A stretch of DNA of 64,000 nt, taken from Telluria mixta. Its GTDB lineage: Bacteria > Pseudomonadota > Gammaproteobacteria > Burkholderiales > Burkholderiaceae_D. The stretch spans positions 4,340,001 to 4,404,000 of the forward strand of contig NZ_CP119520.1 of the NCBI RefSeq assembly GCF_029223865.1, written 5' to 3'. Each line of letters begins with the position of its first letter. Position 1 is the first letter of the stretch. The notes under the pieces were generated by a model. That model ran no database searches, had not been told where the DNA came from, and saw only the letters and a program-made list of their open reading frames with translations. The translations under genes were made by a program, and so were the position numbers. Of the stretch, positions 45,752-55,234 are shown in pieces.

Positions 45752-46861
45752 TTATTTGCGTTGCAGGCTGCGCAGCCTGTCGGTGTCGATCTCGACGCCG
45801 AGACCGGGGCCGGTCGGCACCTGCAGTTCGAAGTCGCGGTACACGAGCGGTTCGCGCAGCACTTCCTCGGTCAGCAGCAGGGGACCGAACAGTTCCGTGT
45901 CCCATTCGAGCTCCGCGAACGTCGCGCAGACGTGCGCGGTGGCCGCGGTGCCGATGCCGCCTTCGAGCATCGTGCCGCCGTACAGGCCGATGCCGGCGAG
46001 CCGGGCTACGGTCGCCACTTCCAGCGCCGCGAACAGGCCGCCGGACTGCGCGATCTTGACGGCGTAGACGTCGGCGGCGTCCGAGCGGGCCAGCGTGAGT
46101 GCATCGACCGGACCGTGCAGCGCCTCGTCGGCCATGATCGCGACGTCGAAACGGCGCGTGAGGCGGCCCAGCATCGCCGTGTGATGGGCTTTCACGGGCT
46201 GCTCGACCAGGTCGATGCCGCCGGCTTCCAGTTGCGCGATGCCGCGCACCGCATCAAGCTCGCTCCAGGCCTGGTTGACGTCGACGCGCACGCTGGCGCG
46301 GTCGCCCAGCGCGCGCTTGATCGCCAGCACGTGGGCGACGTCGGCATCCACGCTGCGCAGGCCGATCTTCAGCTTGAAGATGCGGTGGCGGCGGATCTCC
46401 AGCATGTGTTCCGCTTCCGCGATGTCCTTCGCTGTGTCGCCGCTGGCCAGCGTCCAGGCCACGGGCAGCGCGTCGCGCACGCGGCCGCCCAGCAGGTCGG
46501 ACAGCGGTACGCCCAGGCGGCGCGCATGCGCATCCAGCAGCGCCGTCTCCAGCGCGCACTTGGCGAAGCGGTTGCCCTGGATGGCCTTGCGCACCTTCGC
46601 CATCGCCTTCGCGGGCTGGGCGGCGTCCATGCCGAGCAGCAGCGGGGCGATGTGGGTGTCGATATTGGCCCTGATGCTTTCCGGGCTCTCTTCGCCGTAG
46701 GCCAGGCCGCCGATTGTGGTGGCCTCGCCCCAGCCGGTCATGCCGTCGGCGCAACGCACCCGGACGAGCACAAGGGTCTGCGTGTTCATCGTCGCGACGG
46801 AGAGCTTGTGCGGCCGGATCGTCGGCACGTCGAGCAGGAAGGTTTCGATATGTTGAATCAT
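45752..46861 (-). CDS. catB: Muconate cycloisomerase
   Basis: A 369-residue enolase-superfamily enzyme that lactonises cis,cis-muconate. The catalytic Lys pair is in FKLKIG. Metal ligands are Asp in VDVNQAW, Glu in VEQPV and Asp in MADEAL, followed by Lys in VYAVKIAQSGG and the loop EGGIGTAAT. ATG 46861 gives MIQHIETFLLDVPTIRPHKL, the normal N-terminus. It is the first gene of the catBCA-benABCD-pcaD operon, divergent from the LysR regulator. Confidence 0.95.
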   Translation of the reverse strand: MIQHIETFLLDVPTIRPHKLSVATMNTQTLVLVRVRCADGMTGWGEATTIGGLAYGEESPESIRANIDTHIAPLLLGMDAAQPAKAMAKVRKAIQGNRFAKCALETALLDAHARRLGVPLSDLLGGRVRDALPVAWTLASGDTAKDIAEAEHMLEIRRHRIFKLKIGLRSVDADVAHVLAIKRALGDRASVRVDVNQAWSELDAVRGIAQLEAGGIDLVEQPVKAHHTAMLGRLTRRFDVAIMADEALHGPVDALTLARSDAADVYAVKIAQSGGLFAALEVATVARLAGIGLYGGTMLEGGIGTAATAHVCATFAELEWDTELFGPLLLTEEVLREPLVYRDFELQVPTGPGLGVEIDTDRLRSLQRK

Positions 46862-46917
46862 ATTATTTGCGTATAATTCGCTGAGGTGAAGACACGATAT
46901 TCCCGGAAATGAGGGGC

Positions 46918-46959
46918 GTCCAACACCGTTTTGGTATGGTTTCAATACCCTATAGGTAT
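46918..46959 (-). promoter_or_regulatory. LysR operator and promoter between catB and catR-like gene
   Basis: On the + strand GGTAT-N7-ATACC-N5-GGTAT spans 46933-46959, with a perfect ATAC-N7-GTAT at 46945-46959. Read toward catB it is followed by AAAACGGTG and TTGGAC (complement of 46918-46923), the same order and spacing as before benE. The regulator ATG at 46965 lies only 5 bp from the operator, so binding should also repress the regulator gene. Confidence 0.85.
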
Positions 46960-46964
46960 CGATA

Positions 46965-47879
46965 ATGGAATTAAGGCACCTGCGCTACTTCGTCGCGGTC
47001 GCGGAAGAACGGAATTTCACGCGCGCCGCCGAGCGCCTGCACATCGCCCAGCCGCCGCTGAGCCGGCAGATCCAGCAACTGGAGGAAGACCTGGGCGTGA
47101 CCCTGATCGAAAAGGGCGTGAGGCCGCTGCGCCTGACGGAAGCCGGCGCCTTTTTCCTGGCGCATGCGAAGCCGCTGCTCGACCAGGTGCGCGACCTGCG
47201 CACGATGACGCAGCGCGTGGGCAAGCTGGAACGGACGCTGTCCGTCGGCTTCGTCGCCTCGACCTTGTACGGCCTGCTGCCGGACATCATCCGCCGCTAC
47301 CGCGACAACCATCCCGAGGTCGAAGTGACCCTGCACGAGATGACGACGGTGGAACAGCTCAAGGCGTTGAAGGAAGGGCGCATCGACGTGGGGTTCGGGC
47401 GCCTGAAGAGCGAGGACACGAGCATCCGCCGTATCCTGCTGCGCGAGGAGCCGATGGTGGTGGCGCTGTTCCCCGGCCACCGCCTCGCGGAGAAAGAGGG
47501 CAACCTGCGCCTGACGGACCTGATCCACGAGGCGCTGCTCGTGTATCCGAAGGCGCCGCGGCCGAGCTTTGCCGACCAGGTGCTGGCCGCGTTCCGCGAA
47601 GCGAACCTGACGCCGGACCACGTGACGGAAGTGCGCGAACTGCAGATCGCGATGGGCCTCGTGGCGGCCGGGCAGGGCATCGCGGTCGTGCCGGAGAGCG
47701 TGCAGGGCATGCATCACCGGCACGTCGTATACCGGCGCATCGAGGACAAGCATGCCGTCTCGCCGATCTTCTTCAGCGTGCGCCACATGGACCGCTCGCC
47801 CGAGCTGGAAGGCATGCTGGCCGCCGTGTATTCGGTCTACGACGACCTGGGCATCCCGCACGTCAAGGAAGCGTTATAG
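46965..47879 (+). CDS. catR: LysR-type activator of catechol/benzoate genes (CatR/CatM/BenM type)
   Basis: A 304-residue LysR protein. The helix-turn-helix is in FTRAAERLHIAQPPLSRQIQQ (residues about 18-38), and the effector domain is close to CatM/BenM (TLSVGFVASTLYGLLP, GLVAAGQGIAVVPESVQ). Such proteins are activated by cis,cis-muconate and in some cases benzoate. It is divergent from catB with a 103-bp gap holding its operator. It likely controls both catB and benE, since both carry the same sites. No AraC-type BenR gene is present. Confidence 0.92.
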   Translation: MELRHLRYFVAVAEERNFTRAAERLHIAQPPLSRQIQQLEEDLGVTLIEKGVRPLRLTEAGAFFLAHAKPLLDQVRDLRTMTQRVGKLERTLSVGFVASTLYGLLPDIIRRYRDNHPEVEVTLHEMTTVEQLKALKEGRIDVGFGRLKSEDTSIRRILLREEPMVVALFPGHRLAEKEGNLRLTDLIHEALLVYPKAPRPSFADQVLAAFREANLTPDHVTEVRELQIAMGLVAAGQGIAVVPESVQGMHHRHVVYRRIEDKHAVSPIFFSVRHMDRSPELEGMLAAVYSVYDDLGIPHVKEAL

Positions 47880-47881
47880 GC

Positions 47882-48763
47882 ATGCACAAGGCCACCCTGG
47901 TCGGCTTGACGGCCATCCTGCTGTGGAGCGCCATCGTCGGCCTGATCCGCAGCGTCAGCGTCCACCTGGGTCCCACGGGCGGGGCGGCGCTGATGTACAG
48001 CGTGGCGTCGGTGTTCCTGCTGCTGTCAGTGGGACAGGCGCGCCTGCCGCGCTGCTACCTGGTCTGGGGCAGCCTGCTGTTCGTGACGTATGAACTGTGC
48101 CTGTCGCTGTCGATCGGCTACGCCGACACGGCGCGGCAGGCCATCGAGGTCGGGATGGTCAACTACCTGTGGCCGACATTCACCATCGTGGCAAGCATCC
48201 TGTTCAACCGGCAGAAGGCCAACTTCCTCATCGTGCCGGGGTTCGTGCTGTCCATCGTCGGCATCTGCTGGGTGCTGGGCGGCGCGCAGGGCGTCGATCC
48301 GGCCGGCATGCTGCGCAACGTGCGCGCCAACCCGCTCAGCTATGGCCTGGCCTTCGCCGGCGCCGTCATCTGGGCCGCGTACTGCGTCGTGACGGCGCGG
48401 ATCGCGGAAGGGAAAAATGGCGTCACCTTGTTCTTCATCCTCGTGTCCGCGACGCTGTGGATCAAGTACCTGCTGGAGGGCGGCGGTCGCATGGATTTCA
48501 GTATCGAGGCCGTCGTCTACCTGCTGCTGGCCGCGGGCGCCATGGGCTTCGGCTACGGCGCGTGGAACATCGGCATCCTGCACGGGAACGTGACGGTCCT
48601 GGCAGGGGCGTCGTACTTCATCCCCGTGCTGTCGGCGGCGCTGTCGTCCTTTCTGCTGCGCGCGCCGCTGTCGCCCGCGTTCTGGCAGGGCGCGGCGATG
48701 GTGTGCGGCGGCGCGATCCTGTGCTGGCTGGCGACGCGCGCCAGGCAGGGTGACGCCCGCTAG
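47882..48763 (+). CDS. yddG: YddG-like aromatic amino acid / drug-metabolite exporter
   Basis: A 293-residue inner-membrane protein with 10 hydrophobic segments and two EamA-type halves. The N-terminal KATLVGLTAILLWSAIVGLI and the motif EVGMVNYLWPTFTIVASIL are typical of YddG exporters. It starts 2 bp after the regulator stop and so is co-transcribed with it. Its tie to benzoate metabolism is only positional. Its last four bases overlap the convergent LysR gene. Confidence 0.85.
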   Translation: MHKATLVGLTAILLWSAIVGLIRSVSVHLGPTGGAALMYSVASVFLLLSVGQARLPRCYLVWGSLLFVTYELCLSLSIGYADTARQAIEVGMVNYLWPTFTIVASILFNRQKANFLIVPGFVLSIVGICWVLGGAQGVDPAGMLRNVRANPLSYGLAFAGAVIWAAYCVVTARIAEGKNGVTLFFILVSATLWIKYLLEGGGRMDFSIEAVVYLLLAAGAMGFGYGAWNIGILHGNVTVLAGASYFIPVLSAALSSFLLRAPLSPAFWQGAAMVCGGAILCWLATRARQGDAR

Positions 48764-49680
48764 CGATCCTGCGCAAAGCGCTCGAACGCCTGCGTCAAAA
48801 AGGCGATGAGCGTACGCACGCGCGACGACTGGTGCTGGTGCTGCGGGTAGACCGCGTAGATGTCGGCGTCCGGCGTGCGGTACTGCGGCAGGATCTGGAC
48901 GAGGCGTCCGCTGTCGAGATAGCGCTCGACGTCCCACTCCGCCCGCATCAGGATGCCGTGGCCGTCGAGCGCCCAGTTGACGGCGATCTCGCCATCGTTC
49001 GTCGTCAGATTGCCGCGTACCTTCACCAGTTCGCCGGCATCGTCCACCCGGTCCTTGTACAGGCGCCACGTGCCGTAGGCCTCGTCGCCCTGGCGGATGC
49101 AGATGCAGTTGTGGCGCACCAGTTCCGCCGGCGTCGACGGTTCGCCATGCGTCGCGATGTACTTCGGCGACGCGCAGAGCAGGCGGCGGTTGTTCGCCAG
49201 CTTCTTCGCGATGACGCGCGTGTCGCCCGGCTCGCCGAAGCGGATGCAGACGTCGAACTGGTCCTCCGTCAGCGGTGGCGGCTTGACCGACAGCTGCAAC
49301 TGCACGTCGACTTCCGGGTAGCGCAGCACGTATTGCGAAATGGCGGGCGCGATGTGCAGTCTGCCGAAACCCAGCGTGGCGTTCACGCGCAGCTGGCCCT
49401 TCGGCTGGCCCTTCGATGCGCTCAGCATCTGGTCCAGGTCGGCAATCTCGCCGAGGATGCGGCGGCCGTGCTCAAGCAGCAGGTCGCCGTCCGGCGTGAG
49501 GCTCATGCGGCGCGTCGTCCGGTTCACCAGCGGCACGCCGAGCCGCGCTTCCATCTGCGACAGCCGCTTGCTAACGGCCGCCGGCGTGATGCCGAGTTCG
49601 CGCGCTGCGCCGCTCAGGCTGCCGTTGGTGGCCAGTGCCACGAAAAAGCCCAGTTCGGCCGGTTGCAACCCCGTAGTCAT
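48760..49680 (-). CDS. LysR-type regulator of the tartrate/malate genes (DmlR/TtuA type)
   Basis: A 306-residue LysR protein with the helix-turn-helix LSGAARELGITPAAVSKRLS and a substrate domain. It is divergent from the tartrate dehydrogenase gene, with a 120-bp AT-rich gap (49681-49800) that should hold its operator and both promoters. By position it is the likely activator of ttuC-dctA-ttuD in response to tartrate or malate. The effector cannot be read from sequence. Confidence 0.88.
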   Translation of the reverse strand: MTTGLQPAELGFFVALATNGSLSGAARELGITPAAVSKRLSQMEARLGVPLVNRTTRRMSLTPDGDLLLEHGRRILGEIADLDQMLSASKGQPKGQLRVNATLGFGRLHIAPAISQYVLRYPEVDVQLQLSVKPPPLTEDQFDVCIRFGEPGDTRVIAKKLANNRRLLCASPKYIATHGEPSTPAELVRHNCICIRQGDEAYGTWRLYKDRVDDAGELVKVRGNLTTNDGEIAVNWALDGHGILMRAEWDVERYLDSGRLVQILPQYRTPDADIYAVYPQHQHQSSRVRTLIAFLTQAFERFAQDR

Positions 49681-49800
49681 ATCATTTTTATCATGTCATT
49701 TTTAATTTCAAGTTAAAGCCGGATTAAGTTTAGCCACCATTTTTGCGCCCGTCCACCGCTTACAGTCGCTCCATCGTTACCCAGACAGGAGAGAGGAACC

Positions 49801-50889
49801 ATGAAGACGTATCAGATCGCAACCATTCCCGGCGACGGCATCGGCAAGGAAGTGGTGCCCGCAGGGCGCCAGGTGCTCGAAGCGCTGGCCGCCGGCAGCA
49901 GCCGTTTCAACTTCGCGTTCGAGGATTTCGACTGGGGCGGCGACTACTACCGCCGCCACGGCGTGATGATGCCGGCCGATGGCCTCGACGCCCTGCGCGA
50001 CAAGGATGCGATCCTGTTCGGCTCCGCCGGCGACCCGGATATCCCCGACCACATCACGCTGTGGGGCCTGCGCCTCAAGATCTGCCAGGGTTTCGACCAG
50101 TACGCCAACGTGCGCCCGACGCGCATCCTGCCCGGGATCGATGGCCCGCTGAAGCGCTGCGCGCCGCAAGACCTGAACTGGGTCATCGTACGCGAGAACT
50201 CGGAAGGCGAGTACTCGGGCGTGGGCGGCCGCGTGCACCAGGGCCACCCGATCGAAGCTGCGACGGACGTCAGCATGATGACGCGCGTCGGCGTCGAGCG
50301 CATCCTCCGGTTTGCGTTCAAGCTGGCCCAGTCGCGGCCGCGCAAGCAGCTGACCGTCATCACCAAGAGCAATGCGCAACGCCATGCGATGGTGATGTGG
50401 GACGAGGTCGCGGTCCAGGTGGCGAGCGAATTTCCGGACGTGAAGTGGGACAAGGAACTCGTCGACGCGGCGACGGCACGCATGGTCAACCGTCCCGCCA
50501 CGCTCGACACGATCGTCGCGACCAACCTGCACGCCGACATCCTCTCCGACCTGGCCGCCGCGCTGGCCGGCAGCCTCGGGATTGCGCCGACCGGGAACAT
50601 CGATCCGGAGCGCCGCTTTCCGTCGATGTTCGAACCGATCCACGGCTCCGCGTTCGACATCATGGGCAAAGGCCTCGCCAACCCGATCGGCACGTTCTGG
50701 TCGGTCGTGATGCTGCTCGAGCACCTTGGCGAGACGGACGCTGCGCAGCAGCTGATGCGCGCCATCGAAAGCGCCACCGCCACGCCGTCGCTGCACACCC
50801 GCGACCTGGGCGGCACGGCGACGACGGCGGACGTCACGCAGGCCGTGTGCCGCATCCTGGCCGCCGGCCAGGAACGCGCGGCCGCCTGA
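49801..50889 (+). CDS. ttuC: Tartrate dehydrogenase/decarboxylase (D-malate dehydrogenase type)
   Basis: A 362-residue beta-decarboxylating dehydrogenase of the isopropylmalate/isocitrate group. IPGDGIGKEVVPAG is at the N-terminus, IVRENSEGEYSGVGGR holds the substrate Arg/Glu pattern, and NLHADILSDLAAALAGSLG carries metal-binding Asp residues. Enzymes of this type oxidise tartrate, meso-tartrate and D-malate; tartrate is converted to D-glycerate or oxaloglycolate. AGGAGAGAGGAACC precedes ATG 49801. A glycerate kinase downstream supports tartrate use. Confidence 0.92.
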   Translation: MKTYQIATIPGDGIGKEVVPAGRQVLEALAAGSSRFNFAFEDFDWGGDYYRRHGVMMPADGLDALRDKDAILFGSAGDPDIPDHITLWGLRLKICQGFDQYANVRPTRILPGIDGPLKRCAPQDLNWVIVRENSEGEYSGVGGRVHQGHPIEAATDVSMMTRVGVERILRFAFKLAQSRPRKQLTVITKSNAQRHAMVMWDEVAVQVASEFPDVKWDKELVDAATARMVNRPATLDTIVATNLHADILSDLAAALAGSLGIAPTGNIDPERRFPSMFEPIHGSAFDIMGKGLANPIGTFWSVVMLLEHLGETDAAQQLMRAIESATATPSLHTRDLGGTATTADVTQAVCRILAAGQERAAA

Positions 50890-50954
50890 TTCCGTTCACG
50901 GCCCCGACCGGCCGCCAAGAGCCGGGGACCGAAGCAGCATAACCAGGAGACATC

Positions 50955-52286
50955 ATGATCAAGCGTTTGTTTGGAAGGCTCTACGTCCAGGTACTGGTCG
51001 GGGTCGTGGCGGGCGGGTTGCTGGGGTATTTCCATCCCGCCCTCGGCACCGACCTGAAGCCGCTGGGTGATCTGTTCATCCGGCTCATCAAGATGGTGTT
51101 CGCACCGGTCATCTTCGCGATGGTCGTACTGGGCATCGCGAAGATGGAAAGCATGAAGGAACTGGGCCGCGTGGGCGCGCGCGCCCTGATCTATTTCGAG
51201 GTCATGTCGACGTTTGCGCTGCTGATCGGGCTCGTCGTCGTGAACCTGCTCCACCCCGGCGTCGGCATGAACGTCGATCCGGCCACCCTCGACGGCAAGA
51301 GCATCCACACCTACACGGCGGCGGCCCAGAAATCGGCCGGCGTCGTCGACTTCCTGCTGAACATGGTCCCGACCAGCGCCATCGACGCGCTGGCGAAGAA
51401 CGACATCCTGCAGATCCTCGTGTTCGGCACGCTGTTCGGCATCGCGCTGTCGCGCATGGGCCGCCACGCGAAGCCGGTCGTCGACATGCTCGATGCCTTC
51501 AGCAGCGGCATGTTCATCGTGCTTGCGATGATCATGCGGATCGCGCCGCTCGCCGCATTCGGCGCCATCGCGTTTACGGTCGGGAAGTACGGGCTCGGCA
51601 CGCTGCTGTCGCTCGGCCAGCTGATGGGCGCCATGTACCTGACATGCGCGATGTTCGTGGTCGTGGTCCTCGGTGCGATCGCGCGCGTGTCCGGTTTCAG
51701 CCTGTGGAAATTCCTGCGCTTCATCGGCGACGAAATCTTCACGGTGCTCGGCACCAGCTCGTCCGAATCGGTCGTGCCGCAACTGATGCGCAAGCTGGAG
51801 TATCTGGGCGTGTCCCGGCCGGTCGTCGGCCTCGTCGTGCCGGCGGGCGTCACGTTCAATCCCGACGGCCAGTGCATCTATTACACGATGGCCGCGATCT
51901 TCATCGCCCAGGCCACCAACACGCCGCTGACGCTCGTCGACCAGTTCGTCGTGCTGGGCGTGCTGATGATCACCTCGAAAGGTTCGGCCGGCGTCACCGG
52001 CTCCGGCTTCATCACGCTGGCGGCCACACTCGCATCGATGGGCAAGATCCCCGTCGCCGGCATGGTGCTGCTGCTGGGCGTGGACCGCTTCATGTCCGAG
52101 GCGCGGGCCATCACCAACACGATCGGCAATGCCGTGGGCACCGTCGTGATCGGACGCTGGGTCGGTGCGGTCGACCGTGACCGGATGCGGCGCATCCTCG
52201 ACGGCGAACACGTCGACCATGTCCCGGCGCCGGAAAGCGATCCGGTCGCCGTCCCCTTGATGAAGCACCAGAAAGCATCGGCATGA
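50955..52286 (+). CDS. dctA: C4-dicarboxylate/H+ (Na+) symporter DctA
   Basis: A 443-residue DAACS-family transporter with the expected membrane segments and signature regions. Examples are [36 protein letters not shown] (serine-rich hairpin) and [17 protein letters not shown]. It imports dicarboxylates such as malate, succinate or here probably tartrate. Its stop overlaps the ttuD start by four bases. Confidence 0.94.
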   Translation: MIKRLFGRLYVQVLVGVVAGGLLGYFHPALGTDLKPLGDLFIRLIKMVFAPVIFAMVVLGIAKMESMKELGRVGARALIYFEVMSTFALLIGLVVVNLLHPGVGMNVDPATLDGKSIHTYTAAAQKSAGVVDFLLNMVPTSAIDALAKNDILQILVFGTLFGIALSRMGRHAKPVVDMLDAFSSGMFIVLAMIMRIAPLAAFGAIAFTVGKYGLGTLLSLGQLMGAMYLTCAMFVVVVLGAIARVSGFSLWKFLRFIGDEIFTVLGTSSSESVVPQLMRKLEYLGVSRPVVGLVVPAGVTFNPDGQCIYYTMAAIFIAQATNTPLTLVDQFVVLGVLMITSKGSAGVTGSGFITLAATLASMGKIPVAGMVLLLGVDRFMSEARAITNTIGNAVGTVVIGRWVGAVDRDRMRRILDGEHVDHVPAPESDPVAVPLMKHQKASA

Positions 52287-53566
52287 ACAACGAGACCATC
52301 AACGGACGCAAGCTGCTTGAAGCGCTGTTCAAGGCCGCCATCGCGGCGGCGCAACCGGAACACTGCGTCCCGCCGCACCTGCCGCCGGCGCCACGCGGCC
52401 GGCTTGTCGTGATCGGCGCCGGCAAGGCATCGGCGGCGATGGCGCGCGCGGTGGAGCGGCATTATCCCGGACCTTTGGCCGGGCTCGTGGTGACGCGCTA
52501 TGGCTATGCGGTGCCTTGCGAACGCATCGAGATCGTCGAGGCCGCGCACCCGGTGCCCGACGCGGCGGGATTCCACGCAGCCGGGCGCATGCTCGACCTG
52601 GTACGTGGGCTGGATGCGGACGACACGGTGCTGTGCCTGATCTCCGGCGGCGGTTCATCTCTGCTGCCGCTGCCGCTGCCCGGTATCTCGCTGGAAGACA
52701 AGCAGGCCGTCAACCGTGCGTTGCTCGCGTCGGGCGCCAGTATCGGCGAGATGAATTGCGTGCGGCGCCACCTGTCGGCCATCAAGGGCGGACGGCTGGC
52801 GGCTGCCTGCCACCCGGCGCACGTCGTGACCCTGCTCGTGTCGGACGTGCCGGGCGACGACCCGTGCAACATCGCGTCCGGCCCGACCGTCGCCGACCCG
52901 AGCACCTGCGCCGACGCGCTGGCCATCGTGCGCCGCTACGGCATCGACCTTCCGCCGCACGTGAACACGGTGCTGGAAAGCGGGGCAGGGGAATCCGTCA
53001 AGCCGGGCGACCCGCGCCTGGCCGGCCACGAGGTGCGGCTGGTGGCGACGCCGCAGATGGCGCTCGACGCGGTGGCCCGCGTGGCCCGGGAAGCGGGGAT
53101 AGCCGCGCACATCCTCGGCGACAGCATCGAGGGCGAAGCGCGCGACGTCGGCAAGGTCATGGCCGGCATGGCGCTGCAGGTGGCACGCCACGAACAGCCG
53201 TTCGCCGCGCCCTGCGTGCTGCTGTCGGGCGGCGAGACGACGGTGACGGTGCGCGGCGACGGACGCGGTGGCCGCAATGTCGAATTCCTGCTGGCGGCCG
53301 CCATCGCGTTGCGGGGCGAGTCTGGCGTGCACGGACTCGCGGGCGACACGGATGGCGTCGACGGCCAGGACGAGATCGCGGGCGGTTATTTTTCGCCCAC
53401 GACCCTGGCGCGGGCGTTCGGGCTGGGCATTCTTCCGCTGCACAGCCTCGACCGCAATGACGGCCACGGCTTTTTCCAGGCGCTGGGCGATGCCGTCGTG
53501 ACCGGTCCGACGCTCACCAATGTCAATGACTTCCGCGCGATCCTCGTGACCAATCGTACGCGCTGA
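52283..53566 (+). CDS. ttuD: Glycerate 2-kinase / TtuD-type protein (MOFRL family)
   Basis: A 427-residue MOFRL/DUF4147 protein. [16 protein letters not shown] near the N-terminus, [13 protein letters not shown] and the C-terminal [19 protein letters not shown] are the family motifs. It phosphorylates D-glycerate to 2-phosphoglycerate (older literature calls TtuD hydroxypyruvate reductase). ATG 52283 overlaps dctA (ATGA). It finishes the tartrate-to-glycolysis route begun by ttuC. Confidence 0.92.
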   Translation: MNNETINGRKLLEALFKAAIAAAQPEHCVPPHLPPAPRGRLVVIGAGKASAAMARAVERHYPGPLAGLVVTRYGYAVPCERIEIVEAAHPVPDAAGFHAAGRMLDLVRGLDADDTVLCLISGGGSSLLPLPLPGISLEDKQAVNRALLASGASIGEMNCVRRHLSAIKGGRLAAACHPAHVVTLLVSDVPGDDPCNIASGPTVADPSTCADALAIVRRYGIDLPPHVNTVLESGAGESVKPGDPRLAGHEVRLVATPQMALDAVARVAREAGIAAHILGDSIEGEARDVGKVMAGMALQVARHEQPFAAPCVLLSGGETTVTVRGDGRGGRNVEFLLAAAIALRGESGVHGLAGDTDGVDGQDEIAGGYFSPTTLARAFGLGILPLHSLDRNDGHGFFQALGDAVVTGPTLTNVNDFRAILVTNRTR

Positions 53567-53629
53567 TGTTACGTGTTGCGGGTATGATGCTCATCGGTAA
53601 TGTATCGTTGCCGAAGTCCGAAAGCATCC

Positions 53630-55234
53630 ATGAAGTCCAGCCTGAAAATCGGCGCCGCGCTCGTGTTCTGCGCGGCCGCCCTCGTACCCCGTTTCACCTT
53701 CGCCCAGTCCATCCCCGCGGCCATCCGTGCGCAGGCTGCGCCGTTGCCCGGTCCCTACGACGAACGCGGCTGGCTCGACCGCTTCTACGCGCCGCGCAAG
53801 CATGCGCCCGCGTGGAACCCGCAGACCGCAGCCGCCGCGCTGTGGGTGCTGCGCCAGGCGCCGGTCCAAGGTCTCGACCCGCAGGACTACGGGGCCGATG
53901 AACTGCAGCAGCAACTGCGATCCGGTCATGCCGATCCGGCCAAATTCGATGTCGCCCTGACTGCCGCGATGCTGCACTACCTGGCCGATTTGCGCGTGGG
54001 CCGCGTGCGTTCCGAATACCATTCCGGCAAGTCCGACGCGCGCCTGAAGCGCTACGACCCGGTCGAGCGCCTGCGCGCGGGGCTTGCGGCCGGCAAGCTG
54101 CGCGACGCGGTGCAGGCGGCCGAGCCGCAGCTGCCGCTGTACGCGCAGGTCAAGGCGGCGCTGGCGCATTACCGCGAGCTGGCGAAGCAGCCGTATCCGG
54201 CGCTGCTCGTGCCGCAGGCGAAGGTCAAGCCGGGCGGGGCGTACCCCGATGCGCAGGCGCTGTTCGAGCGCCTCGTGCTGCTGGGCGATCTGCCGGCCGA
54301 TGCGCCGGCGCCCGCCGAAGGGATCTATGGCGACAAGCTGGAAGAGGGCGTGCGGCACTTCCAGTCCCGCCACGGGCTGGAGGAAGACGGTGTGCTGGGC
54401 CGCGGCACGGTCAATGCGCTCAACGTGCCGCCCGCGCAGCGCGTGCGCCAGCTGGAACTGACGCTGGAGCGCTTGCGCTGGCTGCCGGATTTCGGTCCCG
54501 GCCCGCTGATCGTCGTCGACCTGCCTGCCTACCGCCTGTGGGCACTGCAGAACGGCAGCACGGAGCCGCCGCTCGAGATGCGGGTCGTCGTCGGCTCCGC
54601 CGTCAAGACGGAAACGCCGCTGTTCGTCGGGCAGATGCGCTACCTCGAATTCAACCCGTACTGGAACGTCCCGCGCAGCATCCTGGACAAGGAGATCCTG
54701 CCGAAGCTCGCGCGCAATCCCGCGTACCTGAAGCAGCATGACATGGAGACGGTGCCGCCCAATGCGAGCGTGGCGGACCTGAAGGCGGGCCGGGCGCGCG
54801 TGCGCCAGCGCCCGGGTGCGAAGAATTCGCTGGGGCCGATCAAGTTCGCGATGCCGAACCCGATGGATATCTATCTGCACTCGACGTCGGCGCGCGAGCT
54901 GTTCGAACGCAGCCGGCGCGACCTGTCGCACGGCTGCATCCGCGTCGAGCATCCGGCCGCGCTGGCGCAGTACGTGCTCGGCGGGCAGCGCCAGTGGAGC
55001 GCGGATGCGATCCAGGAGGCGCTGCAGCCGGGGCCGACGAAGCACGTCGACCTGCCGCGTTCGATTCCCGTCGTGCTGTTCTACGCGACCGCCATCGCCG
55101 ACGGCGAGGGCGGTGCGCGCTTCGCCGCGGACATCTACGGCCGCGACGTCAGGCTGGAGCAGGAGCTGGCGGCACGCCGCAGCAGCCCCGCACTCGTCAG
55201 CGCGCCCGGGTCAGCGCCGCGTCACCCCAGGTGA
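53630..55234 (+). CDS. L,D-transpeptidase of the YcbB (LdtD) type
   Basis: A 534-residue periplasmic enzyme. The signal peptide is KIGAALVFCAAALVPRFTFA. The N-terminal scaffold is followed by a peptidoglycan-binding domain (YGDKLEEGVRHFQSRHGLEE, about 237-275) and a YkuD catalytic domain with SHGCIRVEHP, where Cys436 is the nucleophile and His434 assists. It forms 3-3 cross-links in peptidoglycan. ATG 53630 gives a clean signal peptide and is preferred over ATG 53600. Its last 38 bases overlap the end of the convergent alpha-galactosidase gene. Confidence 0.92.
   Translation: MKSSLKIGAALVFCAAALVPRFTFAQSIPAAIRAQAAPLPGPYDERGWLDRFYAPRKHAPAWNPQTAAAALWVLRQAPVQGLDPQDYGADELQQQLRSGHADPAKFDVALTAAMLHYLADLRVGRVRSEYHSGKSDARLKRYDPVERLRAGLAAGKLRDAVQAAEPQLPLYAQVKAALAHYRELAKQPYPALLVPQAKVKPGGAYPDAQALFERLVLLGDLPADAPAPAEGIYGDKLEEGVRHFQSRHGLEEDGVLGRGTVNALNVPPAQRVRQLELTLERLRWLPDFGPGPLIVVDLPAYRLWALQNGSTEPPLEMRVVVGSAVKTETPLFVGQMRYLEFNPYWNVPRSILDKEILPKLARNPAYLKQHDMETVPPNASVADLKAGRARVRQRPGAKNSLGPIKFAMPNPMDIYLHSTSARELFERSRRDLSHGCIRVEHPAALAQYVLGGQRQWSADAIQEALQPGPTKHVDLPRSIPVVLFYATAIADGEGGARFAADIYGRDVRLEQELAARRSSPALVSAPGSAPRHPR

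Noticed and set aside
53566..53629. Upstream start (ATG 53600) for the L,D-transpeptidase
   Set aside because: The ten extra residues (MYRCRSPKAS) spoil the signal peptide. ATG 53630 gives a normal one.
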